This document shows, piece by piece, positions 1 through 5,585 of a stretch of DNA of 8,015 nucleotides (position 1 is the first letter of the stretch; each line of letters opens with the position of its first letter). Position numbers and translations under genes: made by a program. The notes beneath the pieces were generated by a model. That model was given only the letters and a program-made list of their open reading frames with translations, was not told where the DNA came from and searched no databases. Source of the DNA: Ruminiclostridium sp. (GTDB lineage Bacteria > Bacillota > Clostridia > DSM-8532); the NCBI GenBank assembly GCA_003535195.1, contig DOHN01000199.1, positions 1 through 8,015 on the forward strand. Reading direction: 5' to 3'.

Positions 1-2
1 AG

Positions 3-98
3 GAGTATTTTGATGATACATTGAAAAATACTGAAGATGTAGAAAAGCTTTTAGAAATAAAAGTAATCGCCATAATACCTTTGCTGAATCTGGAGTAG
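3..98 (+). CDS. C-terminal end of a CpsC/YveK-type Wzz-like membrane protein (5' truncated by window edge)
   Basis: The reading frame is open from the window start and ends at TAG 96-98, giving 31 residues. The visible tail, EYFDDTLKNTEDVEKLLEIK followed by VIAIIPLLNLE, matches the conserved juxtamembrane C-terminus of Firmicute Wzz-like proteins (CpsC, CapA, YveK, YwqC). In those proteins the E-Y-x-D-D-T-x-K-x-x-x-D-V-E-K-x-L pattern precedes a short 'V-x-x-I-P' strand. In this family the cytoplasmic tail docks on and activates the separate BY-kinase, which here begins 11 bases downstream, as expected. The transmembrane helices and extracellular part lie outside the window. Family assignment rests on this short tail plus context. 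Confidence 0.8.
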   Translation, partial: EYFDDTLKNTEDVEKLLEIKVIAIIPLLNLE

Positions 99-109
99 GG
101 GGTGCAGAA

Positions 110-841
110 ATGACATCGCAGCTTTCAAGTATATTAGGCAAGCTAAATAATCCTGCAGAGGAGGCCTATAAGGTATTAAGGGCTAACTTGAGCTTTTATG
201 GCCTCATTAAAGCCATTAAGACCATAGCAATAACCAGCTACAGTCCCGGCGAAGGCAAAACGACCACCAGCCTCAATCTATCCATATCGATGGCAAAATC
301 GGGAATGAAGGTGCTTTATGTAGATGCAGATCTGCGTAAGCCAATGCTGATGAAGGCTCTTGGAAAAGATGATTTTGAGGGGTTGTCCAATTACCTTTCG
401 GGTCATGCGGATCTTGCTGAAATTATTCACAGTACCGATATTAACGGGTTTTACTATATTCCTTGCGGTGTCAAGCCCTTTGATCCGACCGCTCTGCTAA
501 ATAATGATAAATTTGATACATTTTTAAAAGAGGCTCAAGAAGATTTTGACATGATTATAATTGATACACCTCCGTTGGGAAGTGTTATCGATTGCTCTAT
601 TATTGCCGCTAAAACAGATGGCGTATTACTGGTGATCAGACCTAAAAAGGTTAAGGCTAAAAATGCGCTGATGATAAAAGAACAATTGGATAAATCCAAT
701 GCAAAAATTTTGGGAGTCGTGCTCAACGGTGTAAATCAGAGAGAATACAAGGAATACTACAACAGCTATGATTATTACGGCACCAAAAGAAAATATGCAA
801 AGGGCTGGTTGAAAAGTTTGGCAGGCAATGAGAGGTCATAG
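110..841 (+). CDS. cpsD: Cytoplasmic BY-type protein tyrosine kinase (CpsD/YwqD/EpsB family)
   Basis: This 243-residue protein is a bacterial tyrosine autokinase of the Gram-positive split type, in which the kinase is separate from its membrane activator. The N-terminus has the family motif EEAYKVLRAN (17-26). Walker A is SPGEGKTT (45-52), Walker A' is VLYVDADLRKP (68-78) and Walker B is IIIDTPP (149-155). The C-terminus carries a tyrosine cluster of seven Tyr between 213 and 229 (Y213, 216, 217, 220, 222, 223, 229), the expected site of trans-autophosphorylation. Length is normal for the family (about 225-250). The ATG is preceded by a G-rich Shine-Dalgarno (AGGGGG, 97-102). The gene follows the CpsC-like tail and precedes the cognate phosphatase by 2 bases, so the three form a regulatory module for polymer length or export. 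The product should be cytoplasmic and recruited to the membrane by the upstream protein. All key motifs are intact. Confidence 0.93.
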   Translation: MTSQLSSILGKLNNPAEEAYKVLRANLSFYGLIKAIKTIAITSYSPGEGKTTTSLNLSISMAKSGMKVLYVDADLRKPMLMKALGKDDFEGLSNYLSGHADLAEIIHSTDINGFYYIPCGVKPFDPTALLNNDKFDTFLKEAQEDFDMIIIDTPPLGSVIDCSIIAAKTDGVLLVIRPKKVKAKNALMIKEQLDKSNAKILGVVLNGVNQREYKEYYNSYDYYGTKRKYAKGWLKSLAGNERS

Positions 842-843
842 GC

Positions 844-1536
844 ATGATAGATATTCACAGTCATATTGTTTTCAATGTAGATGATGGTCCGTCATCTATT
901 AAAGAATCAATCAGGATGGTGCTGGAGGCGGAAAGGCTTGGTATAGACGAGATTATTGCTACACCGCATTTTGATGACTCGCTGTATTCTTCGGATAAAG
1001 TTCCTGAAAACTTTTCAATTATTTCGTCCAGAATAGCTGACTGCGATGTCGGGATATATCTTGGGTATGAAGTGGCTATCAATCCTTCCATGGTACAAAG
1101 TACCCGGATACTGAAATCCAAAAGCCTGAACAGCTCTGGTTATGTATTATTCGAACTGCCTTTTGATCATGTTCCGGTTTACGCCGGTGAATTGCTATAC
1201 AGGTTAAACATTGACAAAATGATTCCAATACTTGCGCATCCGGAAAGAAACAGGGTCTTTATGAAAAACTTTGATTCCTTTATTAATTTCCTTGAAAACG
1301 GATGTCTGGTACAGCTTGATGCAGCTAGCATTATCGGTGTGTATGGAGCGGAGCCCAGGCACTTCGCGGAAAAAGCGATAAAGCTTAATCTAGCGCAGTT
1401 TGTTGCCTCGGATGCCCATTGTGCAGAAGATTACAAAGACTGGTACCTGCCGGCTTATAAGCAGGTCAGGCGGTGGGCCGGAGAAGAATATACCAGAAAG
1501 CTTTTTTTAGAAAATGCCAGAAAGATCATAGAGTAG
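844..1536 (+). CDS. cpsB: PHP-family manganese-dependent protein-tyrosine phosphatase (CpsB/YwqE type)
   Basis: This 230-residue PHP-domain phosphatase should dephosphorylate the tyrosine tail of the adjacent BY-kinase. Metal-binding residues of the family are all visible: H5 and H7 in the N-terminal HSH, D14 in VDDGP, H42 in ATPHF, E76 in GYEVAI, E104 in FELPF, H132 with R135 in AHPER, and D190 with H192 in SDAH. Length is slightly below the usual 240-255. The ATG lies 2 bases after the kinase stop, and its ribosome binding site (AGAGG, 831-835) sits inside the kinase's last codons, so translation is probably coupled. Many loci place cpsB before cpsC and cpsD; here it follows the kinase, the order seen in Bacillus ywqC-D-E. 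Function in the kinase/phosphatase cycle is inferred from family and position. Confidence 0.92.
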   Translation: MIDIHSHIVFNVDDGPSSIKESIRMVLEAERLGIDEIIATPHFDDSLYSSDKVPENFSIISSRIADCDVGIYLGYEVAINPSMVQSTRILKSKSLNSSGYVLFELPFDHVPVYAGELLYRLNIDKMIPILAHPERNRVFMKNFDSFINFLENGCLVQLDAASIIGVYGAEPRHFAEKAIKLNLAQFVASDAHCAEDYKDWYLPAYKQVRRWAGEEYTRKLFLENARKIIE

Positions 1537-1570
1537 GACCGGGATTTTTACTTCGGAAGGTGGGATCAAA

Positions 1571-2134
1571 ATGGTTGAAAGGCAAATAAACGGGGTTGGG
1601 TGTTTTGACCGAAATTCTCTGATTAAAAATGTTTCCGGCATCTATTTGTTCATGAAGAGAGCGATGGATATAGCGATATCGTTATCTGCGGTTGTGTTGC
1701 TTTCTCCCGTCCTTTTCATTATAGGTGCTTTGGTTGGGCTCAGGTCACAGGGATTGGTCCTGAATATTGAAGAAAAATATGGGTTTGGCGGCAGACGGTT
1801 CCAAGCTTATGAATTTAAAAGCATCGTAAATAATCCAATCATCCGAAAGCTGCCTTTACTATTTAATGTACTGAAAGGGGATATGAGCCTGATCGGACCT
1901 CTGCCCATTCCGGCGGAAGATCTTAGGCCAAATCCCTGGTATCAGCTGAGAATGTCTGCTAAGCCTGGTATTACGGGGTTGTGGCAGATCACAGAGAGGG
2001 CCGGAGCAATGGAGGAAATGGTACGGGTGGATCTGAAGTATATACGCGAGAGAAATCTGCAAAATGATTTTAAAATTTTGTTAAAATCCATATATTTGCT
2101 GCTTGGCGGGAAAAAAAGAAATCTTCTACCCTGA
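1571..2134 (+). CDS. Short sugar-transferase (monotopic phosphoglycosyl transferase) homolog with altered active site
   Basis: This 187-residue protein belongs to the bacterial sugar transferase family (WcaJ C-terminal domain, PglC), whose members move a phosphosugar from a UDP-sugar to undecaprenyl phosphate at the inner membrane face. Recognisable parts are the re-entrant membrane helix with its Ser-Pro (KRAMDIAISL at 29-38, SP at 45-46), NVLKGDMSLIGP (99-110), PGITGLWQI (132-140) and the C-terminal V-R-V-D-L-K-Y helix (151-157). Key residues deviate. The D-E of the usual S-L-D-E-L-P-Q-L motif reads R92-K93 (IIRKLPLL), the K-F-R-T-M motif reads EFKSI (81-85), GPRP reads GPLP (109-112), and about 20-30 residues normally between the last two blocks are absent. 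The reading frame is otherwise clean and has a good ribosome binding site (GGAAGGTGGG, 1555-1564), so it does not look like a decayed pseudogene. It may be a non-catalytic paralog with a scaffolding or regulatory role. Family membership is firm; enzymatic activity is doubtful. Confidence 0.82.
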   Translation: MVERQINGVGCFDRNSLIKNVSGIYLFMKRAMDIAISLSAVVLLSPVLFIIGALVGLRSQGLVLNIEEKYGFGGRRFQAYEFKSIVNNPIIRKLPLLFNVLKGDMSLIGPLPIPAEDLRPNPWYQLRMSAKPGITGLWQITERAGAMEEMVRVDLKYIRERNLQNDFKILLKSIYLLLGGKKRNLLP

Positions 2135-2158
2135 ACGCAATTTAAGGAGCTGATCACG

Positions 2159-2686
2159 ATGAGCCATTTAGAGGGTAAAAACAAATGGTATGCTCTTTTT
2201 GTTAAAACAGGAGAAGAAGAAAAAGTAAGAGAAAAATTGGAATACCGATTCAAAGGCTCAGAACTAAGCTTTATAGTGCCAAAGAGGAAGCTTATGGAAA
2301 GGAAAGAAGGAAAATGGAAAGAAAAAATAAGAACTCTTTTTCCGGGTTATATCCTGGTCAACGGTACCATTGGAGCAGAGGAATATTACCTGCTGGCGGC
2401 TGTACCGGGCCTACTGAAAGTTTTAAAAAATAACTGGGATCCCCTTGAAATACCAGAACAGGATATGACGGTTATAAAGAAACTCATTTGCAACGGTGAA
2501 ACCATTGACCAATCAAGAGTCTTCATAGAATCGGAAAAAGTGATTGTAATTGATGGCCCGCTTCTTGGCTTGGAGGGGTTCATTCATTCAATTGACAAAA
2601 GAAAAGGCAGAGCAAAAATACAGCTGAATTTTGCCGGTGAACCCAGGCTTGTGGATTTAAGCGTTTTCATTATCCAATCTGTTTAA
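2159..2686 (+). CDS. loaP: LoaP-like NusG-family transcription antiterminator
   Basis: This 175-residue NusG paralog is expected to ride on RNA polymerase and promote read-through of terminators in a long biosynthetic operon. The N-terminal NGN domain begins with WYALFVKTGEE (10-20), continues through IVPKRKLMERKEGKWKE (39-55) and contains TLFPGYILV (59-67), the usual NGN strand. The C-terminal KOW domain spans roughly 127-172, with IDGPLLGLEGFI (131-142) and a basic DKRKGRAKI segment (146-154). The PKRKL-x-E-R-K-x-G-x-W pattern and basic KOW loop resemble LoaP rather than housekeeping NusG or RfaH. Its position inside a polysaccharide cluster, not beside secE and ribosomal genes, supports a specialised role. 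Start ATG has AAGGAG (2144-2149) at good spacing. LoaP versus UpxY-type antiterminator cannot be fully separated by eye. Confidence 0.87.
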   Translation: MSHLEGKNKWYALFVKTGEEEKVREKLEYRFKGSELSFIVPKRKLMERKEGKWKEKIRTLFPGYILVNGTIGAEEYYLLAAVPGLLKVLKNNWDPLEIPEQDMTVIKKLICNGETIDQSRVFIESEKVIVIDGPLLGLEGFIHSIDKRKGRAKIQLNFAGEPRLVDLSVFIIQSV

Positions 2687-2697
2687 AGGAATCTGGA

Positions 2698-2732
2698 ACT
2701 CAATTTCGGTGTTTCGACCCGGATTTTAGAGT
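2698..2732 (+). other. Imperfect RNA hairpin in the gap after loaP (candidate antiterminator contact site)
   Basis: The transcript can fold with ACUC (2698-2701) pairing to GAGU (2729-2732), AA (2702-2703) to UU (2725-2726), and UUCGG (2705-2709) to CCGGA (2719-2723). A nine-base loop contains UUUCG; an alternative inner pairing of GGU (2708-2710) with ACC (2717-2719) leaves a GUUUCG loop. There is one U-U mismatch and a UA bulge. No U-run follows, so it is not an intrinsic terminator. LoaP proteins are known to act through RNA hairpins in leader regions of their target operons, and this one lies directly after loaP and before the sugar-nucleotide genes. The link to LoaP is inference; pairing was done by eye without energy calculation. 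Confidence 0.35.
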
Positions 2733-2815
2733 GACGAGGACATACTTGTTATTACTGTATGGAGGCATGATTGAGCGTCCTAAAAAAAACATGTCCGGAT
2801 ATTAAAAAAATGAGT

Positions 2816-2823
2816 GGTGGGAG
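2816..2823 (+). promoter_or_regulatory. Ribosome binding site deciding the oxidoreductase start
   Basis: GGTGGGAG lies just before ATG 2828. It supports starting the oxidoreductase there, where the protein begins a few residues before its NAD-binding strand as is normal for the family. A competing GGAGG at 2761-2765 lies 5 bases before an in-frame TTG at 2771, which would add 19 residues lacking resemblance to the family. Confidence 0.5.
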
Positions 2824-2827
2824 TTCA

Positions 2828-3826
2828 ATGTCTTTTAGGAAAGAGAACAAAAAAATATGCGTGGCAGGAGCAGGGTATTGGGGCGAAAACCATATAAAAA
2901 CGTTATATGGAACAGGGAATTTGGAAGGTATCGTGGAGGTGGACTCCAGCCGCTTACGAAGTCTCCTGGAAAAATATCCGTCTATAAATGGACACGGCAG
3001 TATTGAAGAGGCTTTAGTCCATGGGTATGACGGGTATGTTGTAGCCACTCCTGCAGAAACACATTATAAAATCGGAAGCATTCTTCTTATGAATAAGCAG
3101 AATGTGCTGATAGAAAAGCCGCTGGCCTTAAACTCAAGGGACTCATTAAGCCTGGTAAGAATTGCGGAGGAGAACCGGTCAAAGCTTATGGTCGGGCACC
3201 TGATGCTGTTTCATCCGGCCATTGTAAAAATCAAAGAGATGGTTGACTTAGGTATCATCGGTGACTTAAGGTATATTTACTCCCACCGTCTCAGCCTGGG
3301 CAAAGTAAGGACAGAGGAGAATGCACTCTGGTCATTGGCACCCCATGATATTTCAATACTTAATTACTTAACGGGTAAAGTTCCGAAGACCATGAACGCA
3401 TCGGGGGGATGCTATCTGAACAGCGGCATTGAAGATACTGCACTGGCCTCATATAGCTACCCCGGTAACATCAATGCCCATGTTTTTGTATCATGGCTCC
3501 ATCCGTTTAAGGAACACAGGCTCACCATAATAGGCAGTAAAGCCATGCTGGCTTTTGAAGACACATCCCCTGAAAAAAAGATTCTTTTTTATGATTCAGG
3601 TTTTGAATTCGTGGACGGAAATCCTGTTAAGCGGGAAAAATCAGCTGAAATCATTCCCTATGAGCCATCAAAACCATTGGATAATGAGCTGAACTATTTT
3701 ATCAAGTATTTGGACTCCCAATTATCCTTATCAGACGGCAAAAGTGGCCATGAAGTGGTTGAAATTCTCGAAAGAACAGATGAGTGTTTAAAAGCATGGA
3801 AGAATCATTGGCATCAGGAGGCGTAA
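2828..3826 (+). CDS. Gfo/Idh/MocA NAD-dependent oxidoreductase, probable UDP-GlcNAc(A) 3-dehydrogenase (WbpB/WlbA-like)
   Basis: Read from ATG 2828 the protein has 332 residues. The Rossmann fold opens with [17 protein letters not shown] (G-x-G-Y-W-G at 14-19), [10 protein letters not shown] (71-80) precedes the cofactor site, and the catalytic-type EKP is at 96-98. The second domain has [14 protein letters not shown] (165-178), containing the H-D pair (173-174) expected near the substrate. An alternative TTG start at 2771 would add 19 residues. In context with a WbpD-like acetyltransferase, a WbpE-like aminotransferase and a WbpA-like 6-dehydrogenase, the likely reaction is oxidation of C3 of UDP-N-acetylglucosaminuronic acid to the 3-keto sugar. 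A GnnA-type role on UDP-GlcNAc itself is possible, since the two are hard to tell apart by eye. The product is cytoplasmic. The next gene's ribosome binding site lies inside the end of this one. Confidence 0.87.
   Translation: MSFRKENKKICVAGAGYWGENHIKTLYGTGNLEGIVEVDSSRLRSLLEKYPSINGHGSIEEALVHGYDGYVVATPAETHYKIGSILLMNKQNVLIEKPLALNSRDSLSLVRIAEENRSKLMVGHLMLFHPAIVKIKEMVDLGIIGDLRYIYSHRLSLGKVRTEENALWSLAPHDISILNYLTGKVPKTMNASGGCYLNSGIEDTALASYSYPGNINAHVFVSWLHPFKEHRLTIIGSKAMLAFEDTSPEKKILFYDSGFEFVDGNPVKREKSAEIIPYEPSKPLDNELNYFIKYLDSQLSLSDGKSGHEVVEILERTDECLKAWKNHWHQEA
3815..3821 (+). promoter_or_regulatory. Strong ribosome binding site for the TTG-started acetyltransferase
   Basis: CAGGAGG within the last codons of the oxidoreductase is 9 bases before TTG 3831. 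It supports the TTG start, since the protein has no ATG before its first hexapeptide repeats and begins in register with family members. Confidence 0.65.
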
Positions 3827-3830
3827 GAAT

Positions 3831-4412
3831 TTGCAGCAACATCCATATTTTGTTCACGAAAGCTCTTATATAGACGATGATGTAAGAATCGGCGAAGGTA
3901 CCTGCATCTGGCATTTTTCTCATGTGCAAAAGGGAGCAAGGATCGGGAAGAATTGTACCCTGGGACAGAATGTAAATATTGGAAACCATGTAATCATCGG
4001 AAACCATGTAAAAATTCAAAATAATGTTTCCCTGTATGAAGGCGTGGAATTGGAGGATTATGTTTTCTGCGGCCCTTCCATGGTGTTTACCAATATCAGA
4101 AGTCCCCGGAGCAAATACCCGCAGAAAGATTCTGCTTACTACTTGAAAACATTGGTAAAGGAAGGTGCATCCATCGGCGCTAACGCCACAATTGTCTGTG
4201 GGCACACAATCGGAAAACATGCCTTTATTGCCGCGGGCGCCGTTGTTGTTTCCGATGTACCGGATTATGCCTTAATGGCAGGTGTTCCTGCCATTAAGCG
4301 GGGATGGGTTTGTGAATGCGGGGAACCTTTAAAATCAGCTATGATTTGTAAAAGATGCGGAAGAAATTATCATGAGGAAAACGACAAACTAAGCGAGGTG
4401 AAAGGATGTTGA
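3831..4412 (+). CDS. wbpD: Hexapeptide-repeat UDP-3-amino-sugar N-acetyltransferase (WbpD/WlbB-like) with C-terminal zinc-ribbon-like tail
   Basis: This 193-residue left-handed beta-helix acetyltransferase is expected to transfer acetyl from acetyl-CoA to the 3-amino group of UDP-GlcNAc3N-uronate. Hexapeptide repeats run from about residue 13 to 155 ([42 protein letters not shown]). WbpD/WlbB signatures include [10 protein letters not shown] (23-32), [20 protein letters not shown] (60-79) followed by CGPSMVFTN (80-88), [17 protein letters not shown] (108-124) and [10 protein letters not shown] (145-154). After residue 158 a short tail carries C161, C163, C173 and C176 in a C-x-C / C-x-x-C arrangement, which probably binds zinc; similar tails occur in many relatives. 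The start is TTG. The end overlaps the aminotransferase start by 7 bases. Active enzymes of this fold are trimers. Confidence 0.9.
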   Translation: MQQHPYFVHESSYIDDDVRIGEGTCIWHFSHVQKGARIGKNCTLGQNVNIGNHVIIGNHVKIQNNVSLYEGVELEDYVFCGPSMVFTNIRSPRSKYPQKDSAYYLKTLVKEGASIGANATIVCGHTIGKHAFIAAGAVVVSDVPDYALMAGVPAIKRGWVCECGEPLKSAMICKRCGRNYHEENDKLSEVKGC

Positions 4413-5530
4413 CCGAATTTGTAGATCTGGCGGAACAGTACCGCTATTTAAAGGATGAAATCAATAGCAATATTCAAAAGGTTTTGGATCACGGCCAGTT
4501 TATTTTGGGTCCGGAAGTGGAAGAACTGGAGCATAAGCTTGCGGAATATGCGGGGGTAAAGCATGCGGTTTCCTGTTCCAACGGTACAGATGCTCTGTTA
4601 ATGCCGCTGATGGCCTGGAATATCGGCCGGGGTGATGCCGTTTTTACAACGTCCTTCTCATTTATAGCTACTGCAGAGGTGATTGTCCTCCTTGGCGCAA
4701 CTCCTATATTTGTTGATATAGATCCGGATACTTATAATATCGATGCTAATAAGCTTCAGCAAGCGGTTGAGAGAATAGTAGACGAAGGAAAGCTCAATCC
4801 CAGGGCAGTTATTCCGGTTAATTTGTTCGGGCTGCCTGCGGATTATGGCAGGATTTGCCCGATTGCCGGGAAATATGGCCTAAAGGTGCTGGAGGACGCA
4901 GCCCAATCCTTTGGCAGCTCTTATAACGGGAAAAAGTCAGGCAGCCTCGGAGATGCGGCCGGTACTTCTTTTTTCCCCGCAAAGCCTCTGGGCTGCTATG
5001 GTGATGGGGGAGCGATTCTCACCAACGATGATCTGCTCGCCGAAAAGCTTTTCTCCATCAGAGTGCATGGCAAGGGAAGAAATAAATATGAAAATATAAG
5101 AATTGGCTTAAACGGGCGTTTGGACACCTTGCAGGCCGCTATACTCCTTGCCAAGCTTAAAATTTTTGATGAAGAGCTTGAGAAAAGAAACAGGATTGCT
5201 TTCAAATATACTCAGGGCCTTAAAAAAATCCTGAAAACACCTGCCAATCCCAGTCATTCAGTTTCAAGCTGGGCTCAGTATCCTCTCATGGCCGATACTC
5301 CCGATCAAAGGGAAAAAGTCAGGGATAAGCTTAAAAAGGCAGGGATACCTACTTTTGTATACTACCCTGCACCCCTTCATCAGCAGAAAGCATTTGATTG
5401 TTTAGGGTATCAGCAAGGGGATTTCCCCATATCAGAGGATGTCAGCAGAAGAATTTTCAGCATTCCCATACATCCCTATCTAAAGGATGATTTAATCGAA
5501 AAAATTATTGAGATTATTCAAAGCTGCTAA
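4406..5530 (+). CDS. wbpE: DegT/DnrJ/EryC1/StrS-family PLP aminotransferase, probable UDP-3-keto-GlcNAcA aminotransferase (WbpE/WlbC-like)
   Basis: This 374-residue PLP enzyme should convert the 3-keto sugar made by the Gfo/Idh/MocA enzyme to the 3-amino sugar, usually with glutamate as donor. The opening [15 protein letters not shown] (5-19) and [13 protein letters not shown] (30-42) are typical of the family. SCSNGTDAL (56-64) lies in the phosphate-binding region, [18 protein letters not shown] (162-179) holds the PLP-ring Asp164 and Gln167, and [16 protein letters not shown] (188-203) carries the Schiff-base Lys193. The last motif, with [12 protein letters not shown], is characteristic of WbpE/WlbC rather than other sugar aminotransferases. 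Length is usual for the family. ATG overlaps the acetyltransferase stop by 7 bases with GAGGTG upstream (4395-4400), implying coupled translation. Confidence 0.92.
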   Translation: MLTEFVDLAEQYRYLKDEINSNIQKVLDHGQFILGPEVEELEHKLAEYAGVKHAVSCSNGTDALLMPLMAWNIGRGDAVFTTSFSFIATAEVIVLLGATPIFVDIDPDTYNIDANKLQQAVERIVDEGKLNPRAVIPVNLFGLPADYGRICPIAGKYGLKVLEDAAQSFGSSYNGKKSGSLGDAAGTSFFPAKPLGCYGDGGAILTNDDLLAEKLFSIRVHGKGRNKYENIRIGLNGRLDTLQAAILLAKLKIFDEELEKRNRIAFKYTQGLKKILKTPANPSHSVSSWAQYPLMADTPDQREKVRDKLKKAGIPTFVYYPAPLHQQKAFDCLGYQQGDFPISEDVSRRIFSIPIHPYLKDDLIEKIIEIIQSC

Positions 5531-5572
5531 AATAAAGGCCGAAGACTGGAACTAAAATGAACGCAACATCTT

Positions 5573-5578
5573 GGGTGG
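5573..5578 (+). promoter_or_regulatory. Ribosome binding site deciding the UDP-sugar dehydrogenase start
   Basis: GGGTGG lies 7 bases before ATG 5586. The in-frame TTG at 5571 would overlap this site and has no purine-rich sequence at proper distance, so ATG 5586 is preferred. The 55-base gap after the aminotransferase otherwise shows no terminator or promoter. Confidence 0.6.
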
Positions 5579-5585
5579 ATGCATT

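Noticed and set aside
1537..1570. Possible terminator between the phosphatase and the sugar transferase
   Set aside because: The 34-base gap has a TTTTT run but no stem before it; it serves mainly as the ribosome binding site region of the next gene.
1571..2134. Sugar transferase as a frameshifted pseudogene
   Set aside because: The frame is continuous with conserved blocks in register before and after the altered dyad, and it has an intact ribosome binding site. The changes are substitutions and an in-frame shortening, not a frameshift.
1942..2253. 103-codon minus-strand frame across the transferase-loaP junction
   Set aside because: No recognisable motifs; it covers conserved coding sequence of both plus-strand genes, so it is a shadow.
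2687..2770. Possible internal promoter after loaP
   Set aside because: No -35 and -10 pair at 16-18 base spacing could be found; the AT-rich patches do not fit the sigma-A consensus.
3702..4220. 172-codon open frame on the minus strand opposite the oxidoreductase end and the acetyltransferase
   Set aside because: It lies opposite two strongly recognised plus-strand genes, has no family resemblance, and has a Cys/His/Phe-rich composition typical of an antisense shadow.
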